A stretch of 35,009 nucleotides of DNA from Oscillospiraceae bacterium (GTDB taxonomy: Bacteria; Bacillota; Clostridia; Oscillospirales; Oscillospiraceae), in contig SVKZ01000011.1 of assembly GCA_015068165.1 (NCBI GenBank), positions 1 to 35,009 on the forward strand. The letters run 5' to 3'. Numbering within the stretch: the stretch's first letter is position 1; every line of letters starts with the position of its first letter. Position numbers and translations under genes: made by a program. Below, one piece after another: positions 23,140 through 29,946 of this stretch. The notes under the pieces are model-generated. The model searched no databases and was not told where the DNA came from. It saw only the letters and a list, made by a program, of their open reading frames with translations.

Positions 23140-23168
23140 GTATGTTTTTTCCACCCCGGGGCATAATA
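23140..23168 (+). promoter_or_regulatory. Sigma-G-type promoter of sigG
   Basis: GTATG (23140-23144), 17 bp and CATAATA (23162-23168) fit the forespore sigma-G consensus known from Bacillus (gHATR, about 17-18 bp, CATnHTA). No sigma-A promoter of comparable quality is evident close to the gene. It lies about 50 bp before the sigG start, as expected for autoregulation. Confidence 0.7.
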
Positions 23169-23218
23169 CCCGGTAGCGGTTTCCTTTTTCACAGACAAAC
23201 AGAATACGGAGGAACACA

Positions 23219-23998
23219 ATGCAGGGAAAAGTAGAGATCTGCGGTGTGAACACCGCCCGACTAAAGGTTTTATCCGCCAAAGAAATGGACAGATTACTGC
23301 TACAGGCCAAGGACGGGGACGAAGATGCACGGGGGCAACTGATTGAAGGGAATCTCCGGCTGGTTCTGTCGGTGATCCAGCGTTTTGAAAAACGGGGCGA
23401 GTGTCCGGACGACCTGTTTCAGGTTGGCTGTATCGGTCTTATGAAGGCCATCAACAATTTCGATCCCACAAAACAGGTAAAATTCTCCACCTACGGCGTG
23501 CCGATGATTGCCGGCGAGGTGCGCCGGTATCTGAGGGACAACGCCGCTATTCGGGTTTCCCGCTCCATCCGGGATGTGGCTTACCGGGTATTGCAATGTA
23601 AAGAGGCGCTCCTATTAAAATTAGGCAGGGACCCCACTTTGGAAGAAATCTCCAAGGAATTAGACCTACCGGAGGCCACCGTTAGCGAAGCGCTGGACGC
23701 CGTCTGTGCGCCGGTGAGCCTGTACGATCCCGTTTACGCCGACGGCGGTGATCCACTGACTGTAATGGACCAGGTGCGGGATACCCGAAACACCGACGAA
23801 AACTGGCTGGAGCGCATTGCGCTCCGGGATGCTTTCCGGGCATTAGGCCCACGGGAAAAAGAAATCCTCTCCCTCCGGTTTTTTGACGGCAAAACCCAAA
23901 TGGAGGTGGCAAACTTGGTGGGCATCTCCCAAGCCCAGGTTTCCCGCTTGGAAAAAGGCGCTATCTCGGCAATGCGGAAGCAAGTATTGCCAAGCTAA
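23219..23998 (+). CDS. sigG: Forespore RNA polymerase sigma factor SigG
   Basis: A 259-residue sigma-70 family factor. The N-terminus KVEICGVNTARLKVLS is the SigG signature separating it from SigF and SigB. Region 2 includes DLFQVGCIGLMKAINNFDP and VKFSTYGVPMIAGEVRRYLRDN; region 3 and region 4 (LGPREKEILSLRFFDGKTQMEVANLVGISQAQVSRLEK) follow. SigG drives late forespore genes after engulfment. GGAGG precedes the ATG and a sigma-G-like promoter lies upstream. spoIIGA and sigE, which precede it in Bacillus, are absent. The downstream ylmC neighbour is conserved. Confidence 0.96.
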   Translation: MQGKVEICGVNTARLKVLSAKEMDRLLLQAKDGDEDARGQLIEGNLRLVLSVIQRFEKRGECPDDLFQVGCIGLMKAINNFDPTKQVKFSTYGVPMIAGEVRRYLRDNAAIRVSRSIRDVAYRVLQCKEALLLKLGRDPTLEEISKELDLPEATVSEALDAVCAPVSLYDPVYADGGDPLTVMDQVRDTRNTDENWLERIALRDAFRALGPREKEILSLRFFDGKTQMEVANLVGISQAQVSRLEKGAISAMRKQVLPS

Positions 23999-24002
23999 CA
24001 GG

Positions 24003-24050
24003 CAGTTGATAGTTGAGAGTTAATAATTATCAACTATCCATTCTCAATTT
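24003..24050. repeat. Short AT-rich repeat of the GTTGATAATT family
   Basis: CAGTTGATAGTTGAGAGTTA is followed immediately by ATAATTATCAACTATCCATT and CTCAATTT, an inverted repeat with no spacer. It resembles the arms of the element at 21981-22100. It begins four bases after the sigG stop and could act as a transcription-attenuating hairpin. Confidence 0.55.
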
Positions 24051-24060
24051 GGCATATTCC

Positions 24061-24101
24061 CCTCCCCGGACGCATATACTCCGGTAGTATCGCCGGGGAG
24101 G
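24061..24101 (+). promoter_or_regulatory. Hairpin enclosing the ylmC ribosome-binding site
   Basis: CCTCCCCGG (24061-24069) is the exact complement of CCGGGGAGG (24093-24101), which contains the Shine-Dalgarno of ylmC seven bases before its ATG. Inner bases (ATAnACT/AGTAT) extend the stem. If transcripts begin upstream, for example at sigG, the site would be hidden. If a forespore promoter within 24052-24080 is used, the 5' arm would be absent and translation free. Confidence 0.55.
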
Positions 24102-24108
24102 TATTGTT

Positions 24109-24387
24109 ATGTCCTGTAAATTTACGGAACTGCACTGCAAAGAGGTCATTTGTATCAGCGACGGACGGCGGCTGGGCTTTGTAACGGATGCGATTGTAAA
24201 GCTCCCGGAGGGGCGGGTGCTGTCTATTTTAGTGCCTGCCGCCCCCCGTTTTCCCCAAATCGGACGGCGGGATGAATTCCTGATTCCCTGGGAATGTATC
24301 CGAAAAATCGGCCCGGACATTATTTTGGTAGACATAAAGCCGGATCAGTGCCGCATTTCCCGCCCCCGATTGGGTTTTCCCTTCTAA
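24109..24387 (+). CDS. YlmC/YmxH family sporulation protein (PRC-barrel)
   Basis: A 92-residue PRC-barrel protein. The pattern FTELHCKEVICISDGRRLGFV, DAIVKLPEGRV, PQIGRRDEFLIPWECIRKIGPDIILVD matches the YlmC/YmxH family, found in endospore formers, often next to sigG and with no defined biochemical role. The position 110 bp after sigG agrees. Its ribosome site lies inside a strong hairpin, suggesting control of translation or promoter choice. It is likely made in the forespore; that is inference from context. Confidence 0.9.
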   Translation: MSCKFTELHCKEVICISDGRRLGFVTDAIVKLPEGRVLSILVPAAPRFPQIGRRDEFLIPWECIRKIGPDIILVDIKPDQCRISRPRLGFPF

Positions 24388-24433
24388 TTTGCCAAATTTT
24401 ATGAAAAAAAGCTGATTTTTCTTCAAAAAACAC

Positions 24434-24462
24434 TTGAAAAGTGAAAACCTTTGCATTATAAT
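24434..24462 (+). promoter_or_regulatory. Sigma-A promoter of rpsB-tsf
   Basis: TTGAAA (24434-24439), 17 bp, TATAAT (24457-24462). Transcription would start near 24469, leaving a leader of about 120 nt before rpsB. Confidence 0.88.
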
Positions 24463-24504
24463 AACTCGGCACGGAAATTTTCCGTAGTATTATTACACCA
24501 CACA

Positions 24505-24560
24505 CCCGGGGACCTGTCGCTCCCGTGTCCGCAAGGACGGGCGGCCGGAATGAACGGGGT
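24505..24560 (+). promoter_or_regulatory. Structured rpsB leader, candidate autoregulatory site
   Basis: The GC-rich leader folds into a hairpin with GTCC-GCAA-GGAC at its tip, a GNRA tetraloop, extended below by GCTCCCG/CGGGCGGC. Further pairing partners include CCCGGGG and CCGG. Ribosomal protein leaders often bind their own product, and rpsB leaders are known to do so in enterobacteria. Whether this one belongs to a described class is unknown to me. Confidence 0.45.
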
Positions 24561-24589
24561 GGAGGACAAAACAAAAGGAGAAAACAAAA

Positions 24590-25333
24590 ATGGCTGTCGT
24601 ATCTATGAAACAACTGTTGGAGGCCGGCGTACACTTCGGCCACCAGACCCGTCGCTGGAACCCCAAAATGGCTCCCTACATTTACACCGAGCGTAACGGT
24701 ATCTACATCATCGACCTGCAGAAGACCGTTAAGAAGCTGGAGGAAGCCTACAACTTCGTTCGTGAAACTTCCGCTAACGGCGGCAATCTGCTGTTCGTTG
24801 GTACCAAGAAGCAGGCTCAGGACGCTATCCGTGAAGAAGCTATCCGCTGCGGTGGCTACTATGTCAATGCCCGTTGGCTGGGTGGTATGCTGACCAACTT
24901 CCGCACTATGCGTACCCGTATCGACCGTCTGGCTCAGCTGCGCAAGATGGAAGCTGACGGCACGTTTGCAATGCTGCCCAAGAAGGAAGTTATCAAGCAC
25001 CAGGGCGAGATTGAGAAGCTGGAGAAGTACCTGGGCGGTGTTAAGGAAATGAAAAAGCTGCCTGCAGCTCTGTTCATTGTTGACCCCCGCAAGGAGCGCA
25101 ACGCAATCGCTGAGGCTAAGAAGCTGAACATTCCCATTGTTGCTATCGTTGATACCAACTGCGATCCCGAAGAGATCGATTACGTTATCCCCGGCAATGA
25201 TGACGCTATCCGCGCCATCCGTCTGATCGCTGCTGCTATGGCAAGCGGTGTGATCGAAGGCCGTCAGGGTGAGGACGCTACTGCTGAGGCTGCTGAGGCT
25301 GCCGAGGCTGTAGAAGAGACCGTTGCTGAATAA
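24590..25333 (+). CDS. rpsB: 30S ribosomal protein S2
   Basis: S2 binds the 30S head and back and is needed for S1 or mRNA engagement. The 247-residue protein begins [26 protein letters not shown], contains [26 protein letters not shown] and [25 protein letters not shown], and ends in an acidic Ala/Glu tail ([12 protein letters not shown]). AAAAGGAG precedes the ATG. It is the first gene of the universal rpsB-tsf operon, with 20 bp to tsf. Confidence 0.98.
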   Translation: MAVVSMKQLLEAGVHFGHQTRRWNPKMAPYIYTERNGIYIIDLQKTVKKLEEAYNFVRETSANGGNLLFVGTKKQAQDAIREEAIRCGGYYVNARWLGGMLTNFRTMRTRIDRLAQLRKMEADGTFAMLPKKEVIKHQGEIEKLEKYLGGVKEMKKLPAALFIVDPRKERNAIAEAKKLNIPIVAIVDTNCDPEEIDYVIPGNDDAIRAIRLIAAAMASGVIEGRQGEDATAEAAEAAEAVEETVAE

Positions 25334-25353
25334 GAACACAGGAGGATATAAAA

Positions 25354-26280
25354 ATGGCTTTTACTGCTCTTGATGTTAAGAAACTGCGTGAAATGACCAA
25401 TGTCGGTATGATGGACTGCAAGGCTGCTCTTGCTGCTACCGACGGTGATATGGACAAGGCTGTTGACTGGCTCCGTGAAAAGGGTCTGGCTAAGGCTGCC
25501 AAGAAGGCAGACCGCATTGCCGCTGAAGGCGTTGCTTACGCAACTGTTGTTGACGGCGTAGGCGTTGTCATCGAGGTCAACTCCGAGACCGACTTTGCCG
25601 CTAAGACCGACTCCTTCCTGGATCTGGTTAAGAATCTGGCAATTGTTGTTGCCCAGCAGAACCCTGCTGATGTGGAAGCTCTGAAGGCTTGCACCTACCC
25701 CAACTCTAACCTGACCGTTACCGAGATTATGCAGGAGAAGGTTATGTCCATCGGCGAGAATATGCAGATCCGCCGCTTTGACCGCTTCGCTACCGGCACT
25801 TCCGTTGCTTACGTCCATATGGGCGGCACCCACGGTGTTCTGGTAAATCTGGCTGTTGAGGGCGACATCGACGCTACCGAGATCGGCAAGAACGTCGCTA
25901 TGCAGATCGCTGCTATGAACGCCAAGTACTGGGATAAGAGCCTTGTTCCTCAGGCTGAGGTTGACAAGGAAATGTCCGTACAGCTGGCTCTGATGGAGAA
26001 CGACCCCAAGATGGCTTCCAAGCCCGCTCAGGTCAAGGAGAAGATCGCTGCCGGTAAGATTAACGCCTTCTATAAGGATATCTGCCTGCTGCAGCAGGAC
26101 TTCGTCCGCTCCGACCTGTTCCAGGGCGACGTTGCCGGTTATATCGCTGACGCCGGCAAGAAGCTGGGCGGCAAGGTTTCCTTCGTTAACGCTATTCACT
26201 ATGTGAAGGGCGAAGGCATCGAGAAGAAGGAAGAGAACTTCGCTGCTGAAGTTGCTGCACAGATCGCCGGTGCTAAGTAA
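25354..26280 (+). CDS. tsf: Elongation factor Ts
   Basis: EF-Ts is the nucleotide exchange factor of EF-Tu. The 308-residue protein has the N-terminal UBA-like domain (VKKLREMTNVGMMDCKAALA; DMDKAVDWLREKGLAKA), the conserved VNSETDFAAKTDSF segment, and the dimerization domain with YVHMGGTHGVLVNL and VAMQIAAMN. AGGAGG precedes the ATG. The gene ends the rpsB operon, followed by a strong terminator. Confidence 0.98.
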   Translation: MAFTALDVKKLREMTNVGMMDCKAALAATDGDMDKAVDWLREKGLAKAAKKADRIAAEGVAYATVVDGVGVVIEVNSETDFAAKTDSFLDLVKNLAIVVAQQNPADVEALKACTYPNSNLTVTEIMQEKVMSIGENMQIRRFDRFATGTSVAYVHMGGTHGVLVNLAVEGDIDATEIGKNVAMQIAAMNAKYWDKSLVPQAEVDKEMSVQLALMENDPKMASKPAQVKEKIAAGKINAFYKDICLLQQDFVRSDLFQGDVAGYIADAGKKLGGKVSFVNAIHYVKGEGIEKKEENFAAEVAAQIAGAK

Positions 26281-26298
26281 TTAAACCTAAATAAATTT

Positions 26299-26330
26299 CC
26301 GGGAGACCAAATTGGTCTCCCGGTTTTTTG
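26299..26330 (+). terminator. Terminator of rpsB-tsf
   Basis: CCGGGAGACC, a five-base loop and GGTCTCCCGG form a perfect ten-pair stem followed by TTTTTTGTTTT. The convergent gene ends at 26333 and its stop abuts the T tract. Confidence 0.95.
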
Positions 26331-26332
26331 TT

Positions 26333-27283
26333 TTATGCTTCCGGCAGAGTAACACCTGTTTTAACAAAGCTGTTGAAATATTCTACAATTTCCCGTGGGG
26401 TGTACTTGCCGCTGACCGAACCTGGATAGAAAAGTCCCATATTTTCCCAGCAGATAATAAAACGGTCAAACTCATCCGTGGTCGCAAGCATCATAGGTTC
26501 TGAAACCTGTGTATCTGGATTATAACCATACACCAGCGTTTGTACAAAAGTCAAGTTGTATTTGTCGACTTCATTCCAATACATTGGTGTACTCTCAGGC
26601 GCTTGCAAAGAAGATAGATTTTTCTTTGACGGCTCTATATCTAAGCAAATAACATCTTTTCCGAAAAGATAATCCCGGTAATATCCGCATACGTCAAGCT
26701 GTACCATTTCAATTGCATACCCTTTGTCGTCCATTCGGGCAGCATCTACGGTCATATCAAAATTAACCGACTCTACATAATCCCATTCTTCCTTATTTTC
26801 TTCAAAATAGGAAACACATTCCTGGGCAGTATATACACCACTGCCGGAGCCAATATAAGAAATCTCTCCCCTGCCTTGTAAAACTACACGGTCAAAATCA
26901 TCTGCAAAGTATAGGCGCATGGTTTCTGTATAGGTGCGGTCTGTGCGCTCGGCTTCAAAATAGACACAGCCTCGCTGTTGCTCTTGAAAATACACAAAGT
27001 TATTTTCTTTTCGCATACGGATATTGGTAAAGCGATCAAAGTCATCTATGCTTAGGTTCCAGACATCCTCTTTTGTACGATAATCCTGATGCTTACCCAC
27101 GATATGAATCTGTACCGTACCGATTTCTTTTCCTTTTGCATCCATTTTTACTGCTTCAAAGGTCAGATCAATCTTCTTCACTTCGGGAGTATCCCTAAAG
27201 CACATATATATTGCCAGCAAAATACTAACCGCGCAGACAAGATACAACAAAAGCTTCCAGTGCCGTTTCATAAAATCTTTCAA
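26333..27283 (-). CDS. Membrane-anchored extracellular protein with a duplicated domain, unknown function
   Basis: I do not recognise the family of this 316-residue protein. A short basic N-terminus and one hydrophobic helix (residues 10-28) suggest an uncleaved anchor. The remainder is two related copies, about 36-165 and 171-305. Each starts with a beta-rich stretch ending MD(A/D)KG, continues to a DYR or YRDY motif, and closes with (D)DEFDR-type text, GSxSGxYT and a helix (TAQECVSYFEE; TPREIVEYFNS). The chosen TTG start at 27283 follows AAGGAGTGA; the ATG four codons later is an alternative. A weak promoter (TTGTGC, 17 bp, TACCAT) lies upstream. It is convergent with tsf. Confidence 0.75.
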   Translation of the reverse strand: MKDFMKRHWKLLLYLVCAVSILLAIYMCFRDTPEVKKIDLTFEAVKMDAKGKEIGTVQIHIVGKHQDYRTKEDVWNLSIDDFDRFTNIRMRKENNFVYFQEQQRGCVYFEAERTDRTYTETMRLYFADDFDRVVLQGRGEISYIGSGSGVYTAQECVSYFEENKEEWDYVESVNFDMTVDAARMDDKGYAIEMVQLDVCGYYRDYLFGKDVICLDIEPSKKNLSSLQAPESTPMYWNEVDKYNLTFVQTLVYGYNPDTQVSEPMMLATTDEFDRFIICWENMGLFYPGSVSGKYTPREIVEYFNSFVKTGVTLPEA

Positions 27284-27381
27284 ATGTATCACTCCTTCTA
27301 TAGGTATCGGCGAAGCAGAAATTATTATTAATGGTATCATACCGTTTGGGAATGCACAACCTCTTTCCGTTTCTATCTATT

Positions 27382-27494
27382 GTAACGAAATAGCCACCCC
27401 GATTTTGGACACTTGTTTTCGATTTTTTTGAAAATGCTATAATGAAGAAAATTTTTCTTCCACCTGTCCAAAAATCCCCGCTTTGTTTCGTTAC
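27382..27494. repeat. 30-bp imperfect inverted repeat around the ECF sigma-factor promoter
   Basis: GTAACGAAATAGCCACCCCG followed by ATTTTGGACA (27382-27411) recurs inverted at 27465-27494, with GTAACGAAA, CCCC(G)ATTTT and GGACA conserved. Between the arms are the -10 box and a small palindrome GAAGAAAA-TTTTTCTTC (27444-27460). The arms could be paired operator sites, terminal repeats, or an RNA stem. Confidence 0.65.
27435..27443 (+). promoter_or_regulatory. Extended -10 promoter of the ECF sigma/DUF4367 pair
   Basis: TGCTATAAT is an exact extended -10 element. The best -35 candidate is poor (TTGTTT at about 19 bp), as is common with extended -10 promoters. The start site would lie within the right half of the 30-bp inverted repeat. 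Confidence 0.6.
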
Positions 27495-27526
27495 TATGGT
27501 AAAGAGCCTATAAAAGGAGGCATTCT

Positions 27527-28045
27527 ATGCTTGTCTATCTGCAAATGATTGAAACACCCCAGCAGCAATCTGCTTTTGAGGAAATCTATCTCGCTTACCG
27601 GGCGCTGATGTTCCATGTTGCCAACAACATTCTCCAAAACGACGAGGATGCGGAGGATGCGGTACACAATGCTTTTATTGTCATCGCGGAAAATATGGAA
27701 AAAATTGAAACGCCGGTTTGTCCAAAAACAAGGGGCTATATCGTTACAATCGTTGAGAGCAAGGCCATTGATATTTACCGCAAAAAGAACCAGCATCCCC
27801 ACCTACCCCTATGCGAAGAGGTAGTAGGAATTGCCGTTGACCCCACCGCCTGCGACGGTATTGCCCGGTGTTTTGCCCGTTTGCCGGTGAAAGACCGCCA
27901 TATTCTGCTGCTAAAATATCGCTACGGCTATACGAACCGGGAACTTGCCCATCTTTTGCAGCTCTCAGAAGCAAATGCCATAAAGCGCGCCCAGCGGGCA
28001 AAGGAAAAGCTGGCGCAGCTTTGCAAAGAGGAGGGAATACGATGA
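27527..28045 (+). CDS. ECF-type RNA polymerase sigma factor
   Basis: A 172-residue sigma-70 family protein with only regions 2 and 4. Region 2 runs through AFEEIYLAYRALMFHVANNILQNDEDAEDAVHNAF and the DNA-melting part (KTRGYIVTIVESKAIDIYRKK); region 4 is RLPVKDRHILLLKYRYGYTNRELAHLLQLSEANAIKRAQRAKEKL. AAAGGAGG precedes the ATG. The stop overlaps the next gene as ATGA. That partner has a DUF4367 domain and a membrane helix, as expected for a regulator of the sigma factor. The signal and regulon are unknown. Confidence 0.92.
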   Translation: MLVYLQMIETPQQQSAFEEIYLAYRALMFHVANNILQNDEDAEDAVHNAFIVIAENMEKIETPVCPKTRGYIVTIVESKAIDIYRKKNQHPHLPLCEEVVGIAVDPTACDGIARCFARLPVKDRHILLLKYRYGYTNRELAHLLQLSEANAIKRAQRAKEKLAQLCKEEGIR

Positions 28046-28755
28046 TGAATGATGAACTTATTACTTTAGCCGCCACCGAATACGAAAATGCTCTGCTTTC
28101 CGCCCTGTCGGAAACCGAGTGGGAAACCCACAACTTTTCTACCAAATTTGAGGAGAAAATGGAAAAGCTACGCAAAAATGTCCACCGCAAGAGAGACTTT
28201 GCCGCCTTGAAACGGGTCGCAATCATTGCGCTTATTTCCGCGCTCTTGGCAGGGTCTCTTGCGCTGACAAACCCCACCGTTCGCGCTTCTGTTTACGGTT
28301 GGCTCAAAACCCATTTTGAAAGTGTTTTTATCTATATTGACGGCAAACCTTCCCAAAATGTTCCCTGGGAATATGAAATCACCTGGTTCCCGGATGACTA
28401 TACTTTAGCAAGCCAAGAGCCTGCCCCGGACGGACACACCCTCGTCTATACTTGCGCGGGAAAGCCCGATATTGTGTTTACCTATTTTTATAAGAGCCAG
28501 CAAGGCTCGCAGATTATGTTTGATGAACCTGCCCTTATAAAAAATGTTACGGTCTCCGAGCTCCCGGCAGAAATTTATATTTTCGCCGACCCTGAAAAGC
28601 CGAAAGCCATCCTATGGAACACAAGATGGGCCGTTTACCAGTTCCTCATCACTGCGGATGCAGACGAGGAAACGCTGATAGAGCTTGCCGAGAGCATCGT
28701 GATGACAAAGGACAACACCCACAAAAACCCGACCCTTCCCCCAGATGCCGGGTAA
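28042..28755 (+). CDS. DUF4367 protein, probable membrane anti-sigma factor
   Basis: The 237-residue protein has a cytoplasmic N-terminal region (residues 1-62, acidic then basic), one transmembrane helix (about 64-84, VAIIALISALLAGSLAL) and an extracytoplasmic DUF4367 domain (YEITWFPDDYTL, VFTYFYKSQQGSQIMFD, WAVYQFLITADADEETLIELAESI). The architecture and ATGA coupling to an ECF sigma factor suggest that it binds and inhibits the factor and senses a signal outside. Classic zinc-binding anti-sigma residues (HxxxCxxC) are not seen. GGAGGG precedes the tandem ATG codons. Confidence 0.85.
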   Translation: MMNDELITLAATEYENALLSALSETEWETHNFSTKFEEKMEKLRKNVHRKRDFAALKRVAIIALISALLAGSLALTNPTVRASVYGWLKTHFESVFIYIDGKPSQNVPWEYEITWFPDDYTLASQEPAPDGHTLVYTCAGKPDIVFTYFYKSQQGSQIMFDEPALIKNVTVSELPAEIYIFADPEKPKAILWNTRWAVYQFLITADADEETLIELAESIVMTKDNTHKNPTLPPDAG

Positions 28756-28765
28756 TACGCAACTT

Positions 28766-28791
28766 CCCCCGGATTCTCTCGAATCCGGGGG
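28766..28791 (+). terminator. Perfect hairpin after the sigma/DUF4367 pair
   Basis: CCCCCGGATTC, a four-base loop and GAATCCGGGGG form a stem of at least ten pairs, ten bases past the stop. There is no T run on the right (GAAAAATG follows), so it may be a weak terminator or an mRNA-stabilising hairpin. Confidence 0.5.
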
Positions 28792-28796
28792 AAAAA

Positions 28797-28823
28797 TGTA
28801 GGGGTCGTCCGGAGGTCGACCCG
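28797..28823 (+). repeat. TGTAGGG-type palindromic repeat, left unit
   Basis: TGTAGGGGTCG, a short centre and GGTCGACCCG fold on themselves. The end sequence TGTAGGG matches the units at 2449 and 2500 and is the inverse of the unit at 28974-29000. Confidence 0.65.
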
Positions 28824-28826
28824 AAA

Positions 28827-28859
28827 TAAACTCAGCGCTCAATGCGCCGAGTTTATTCT
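28827..28859. repeat. Hairpin AATAAACTC/GAGTTTATT inside the repeat block
   Basis: AATAAACTCaGCG and CGCcGAGTTTATT pair around a short loop. It lies between two TGTAGGG-type ends and may be part of the same composite element. Confidence 0.5.
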
Positions 28860-28921
28860 ATACGGGAGATTGCCATATCGCCTGTGGCTCCTCGCAATGC
28901 GCAAAAGACGGGTGAGGTTTT

Positions 28922-28970
28922 ACCTCATCCGACCTCGCTTTGCTCGGCCACCTTCCCCAAAGGGGAAGGT
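28922..28970 (+). repeat. ACCTCATCC / CCTTCCCC palindromic repeat, third copy
   Basis: ACCTCATCC, a variable hairpin (CGACCTCGC/TGCTCGG type), then CCACCTTCCCCAAAGGGGAAGG. It is the third copy of the family seen at 15874 and 15976. It is nested between the TGTAGGG-type units at 28797 and 28974, and a partial inverse of its start (GGTGAGGT) lies immediately before it. Confidence 0.7.
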
Positions 28971-28973
28971 TTT

Positions 28974-29000
28974 GCGGGCGATTCGTGAATCGTCCCTACA
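28974..29000 (-). repeat. TGTAGGG-type palindromic repeat, right (inverted) unit
   Basis: On the minus strand it reads TGTAGGGACGATTCACGAAT followed by CGCCCGC, a hairpin with its own CGATTC/GAATCG core. Together with 28797 it gives a 204-bp block bounded by inverted TGTAGGG ends. Confidence 0.7.
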
Positions 29001-29005
29001 ATATA

Positions 29006-29776
29006 TTACCCAAACAATTCATCCACCGAGCCAAATGAATAGCCCATACCTTTCCATTTGGTCAGCAGTTCGTCCAAAATTTCTGCGTTTGTTTTCGATG
29101 TAGAGTGGAGCAGCACCACCGCGCCGTTATGGATCCGGGGCAAAAGCTTGGAAAAGGCCTCCTCTTTTGTGGGCTGGGCGTCGTTGTTCCAATCCACATA
29201 AGCAAGGCTCCAAAATACTGTCTTATAGCCCAAATTTTGTGCGTTTTTCAGGTTTTCCAAGCTGTATGTACCCTGAGGTGGGCGGTAATATTTGGGCAGT
29301 TCCTTGCCGGTAATGTTGAAAAACAGCTGTTCCAGCTCCTGCAATTCCTCCGCAAAGGCCGCCGGGTCGGCGATTTTCTCCATATTATAATGGTGCATCG
29401 TGTGATTGCCCACAATATGTCCCTCATTTACCATCCGCCGCACAAGGTCAGGATTGCGCTCCATATAGTTGCCAACTAAGAAAAAGGCCGCAGGCACATT
29501 GTGCTTTTTGAGAATGTCCAAAATTTTTTCTGTACAGCCGTTTTCATAGCCTGCATCAAAGGTCAAATATATCTTCTTTTGACTGGTATCTCCCAAAAAT
29601 ACCGTATCGTATTTTTGAAGCTGTGCCACCCCGGCAGACCCTTCCGGGGGCTCTCCCTCGGTGTGGAAGCGCAAGCCCCAACTCCCTGCGGGCACAGATC
29701 TGCCAAAAAATGTGGCAACAACCCCTATCAGGCAAAACGCCCCTATAGCAATCAGTGTCAGTTTTTTCCTTTTCAT
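29006..29776 (-). CDS. pdaA: Polysaccharide deacetylase, PdaA-type (spore cortex)
   Basis: A 256-residue NodB-homology protein with an N-terminal membrane or signal segment (residues 6-24). The motif LTFDAGYENG (Asp74) is specific to PdaA-like enzymes; HTMHH supplies the metal His125 and His129; RPPQGTYS and the late VVLLHSTSKTNAEIL complete the site. In Bacillus PdaA removes the acetyl group from muramic acid as a step to the muramic delta-lactam of spore cortex. The ATG follows GGAGGG. A GCATA motif at 29819-29823 with a weak CATAGAT 16 bp away hints at a sigma-G promoter, but the fit is partial. Confidence 0.9.
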   Translation of the reverse strand: MKRKKLTLIAIGAFCLIGVVATFFGRSVPAGSWGLRFHTEGEPPEGSAGVAQLQKYDTVFLGDTSQKKIYLTFDAGYENGCTEKILDILKKHNVPAAFFLVGNYMERNPDLVRRMVNEGHIVGNHTMHHYNMEKIADPAAFAEELQELEQLFFNITGKELPKYYRPPQGTYSLENLKNAQNLGYKTVFWSLAYVDWNNDAQPTKEEAFSKLLPRIHNGAVVLLHSTSKTNAEILDELLTKWKGMGYSFGSVDELFG

Positions 29777-29825
29777 ACCATCCCTCCTAAGGACAATCTA
29801 TGGCTTTTCGTAGAAAAATATGCCT

Positions 29826-29846
29826 ATGTGTGCACTTTGCACACAT
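29826..29846. promoter_or_regulatory. 21-bp perfect palindrome in the pdaA-gdhA divergent region
   Basis: ATGTGTGCA-CTT-TGCACACAT is a perfect dyad. It lies 41 bp upstream of the gdhA -35 box and about 50 bp upstream of pdaA, a fitting place for a dimeric regulator. No regulator is encoded beside it. Confidence 0.5.
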
Positions 29847-29886
29847 TTGTCCTTGTAATAAAATCACTCTTTGTCCGAAAAAACTA

Positions 29887-29915
29887 TTGCAATCGTTTTT
29901 TGCATTTGTTAAAAT
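29887..29915 (+). promoter_or_regulatory. Sigma-A promoter of gdhA
   Basis: TTGCAA (29887-29892), 17 bp, TAAAAT (29910-29915), 31 bp before the start codon, with AGGAGG in between. Confidence 0.78.
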
Positions 29916-29946
29916 AGGAACAGTTTTTTATTAGGAGGCATCCACT

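Noticed and set aside
22565-23218. Replication origin (oriC)
   Set aside because: Only the DnaA-box-like cluster and AT-rich tract support it. The usual origin genes are missing, so it is kept as a question and not called an origin.
24320-25339. Antisense open frame opposite rpsB
   Set aside because: rpsB is unmistakable, and the antisense frame is a by-product of its codon bias.
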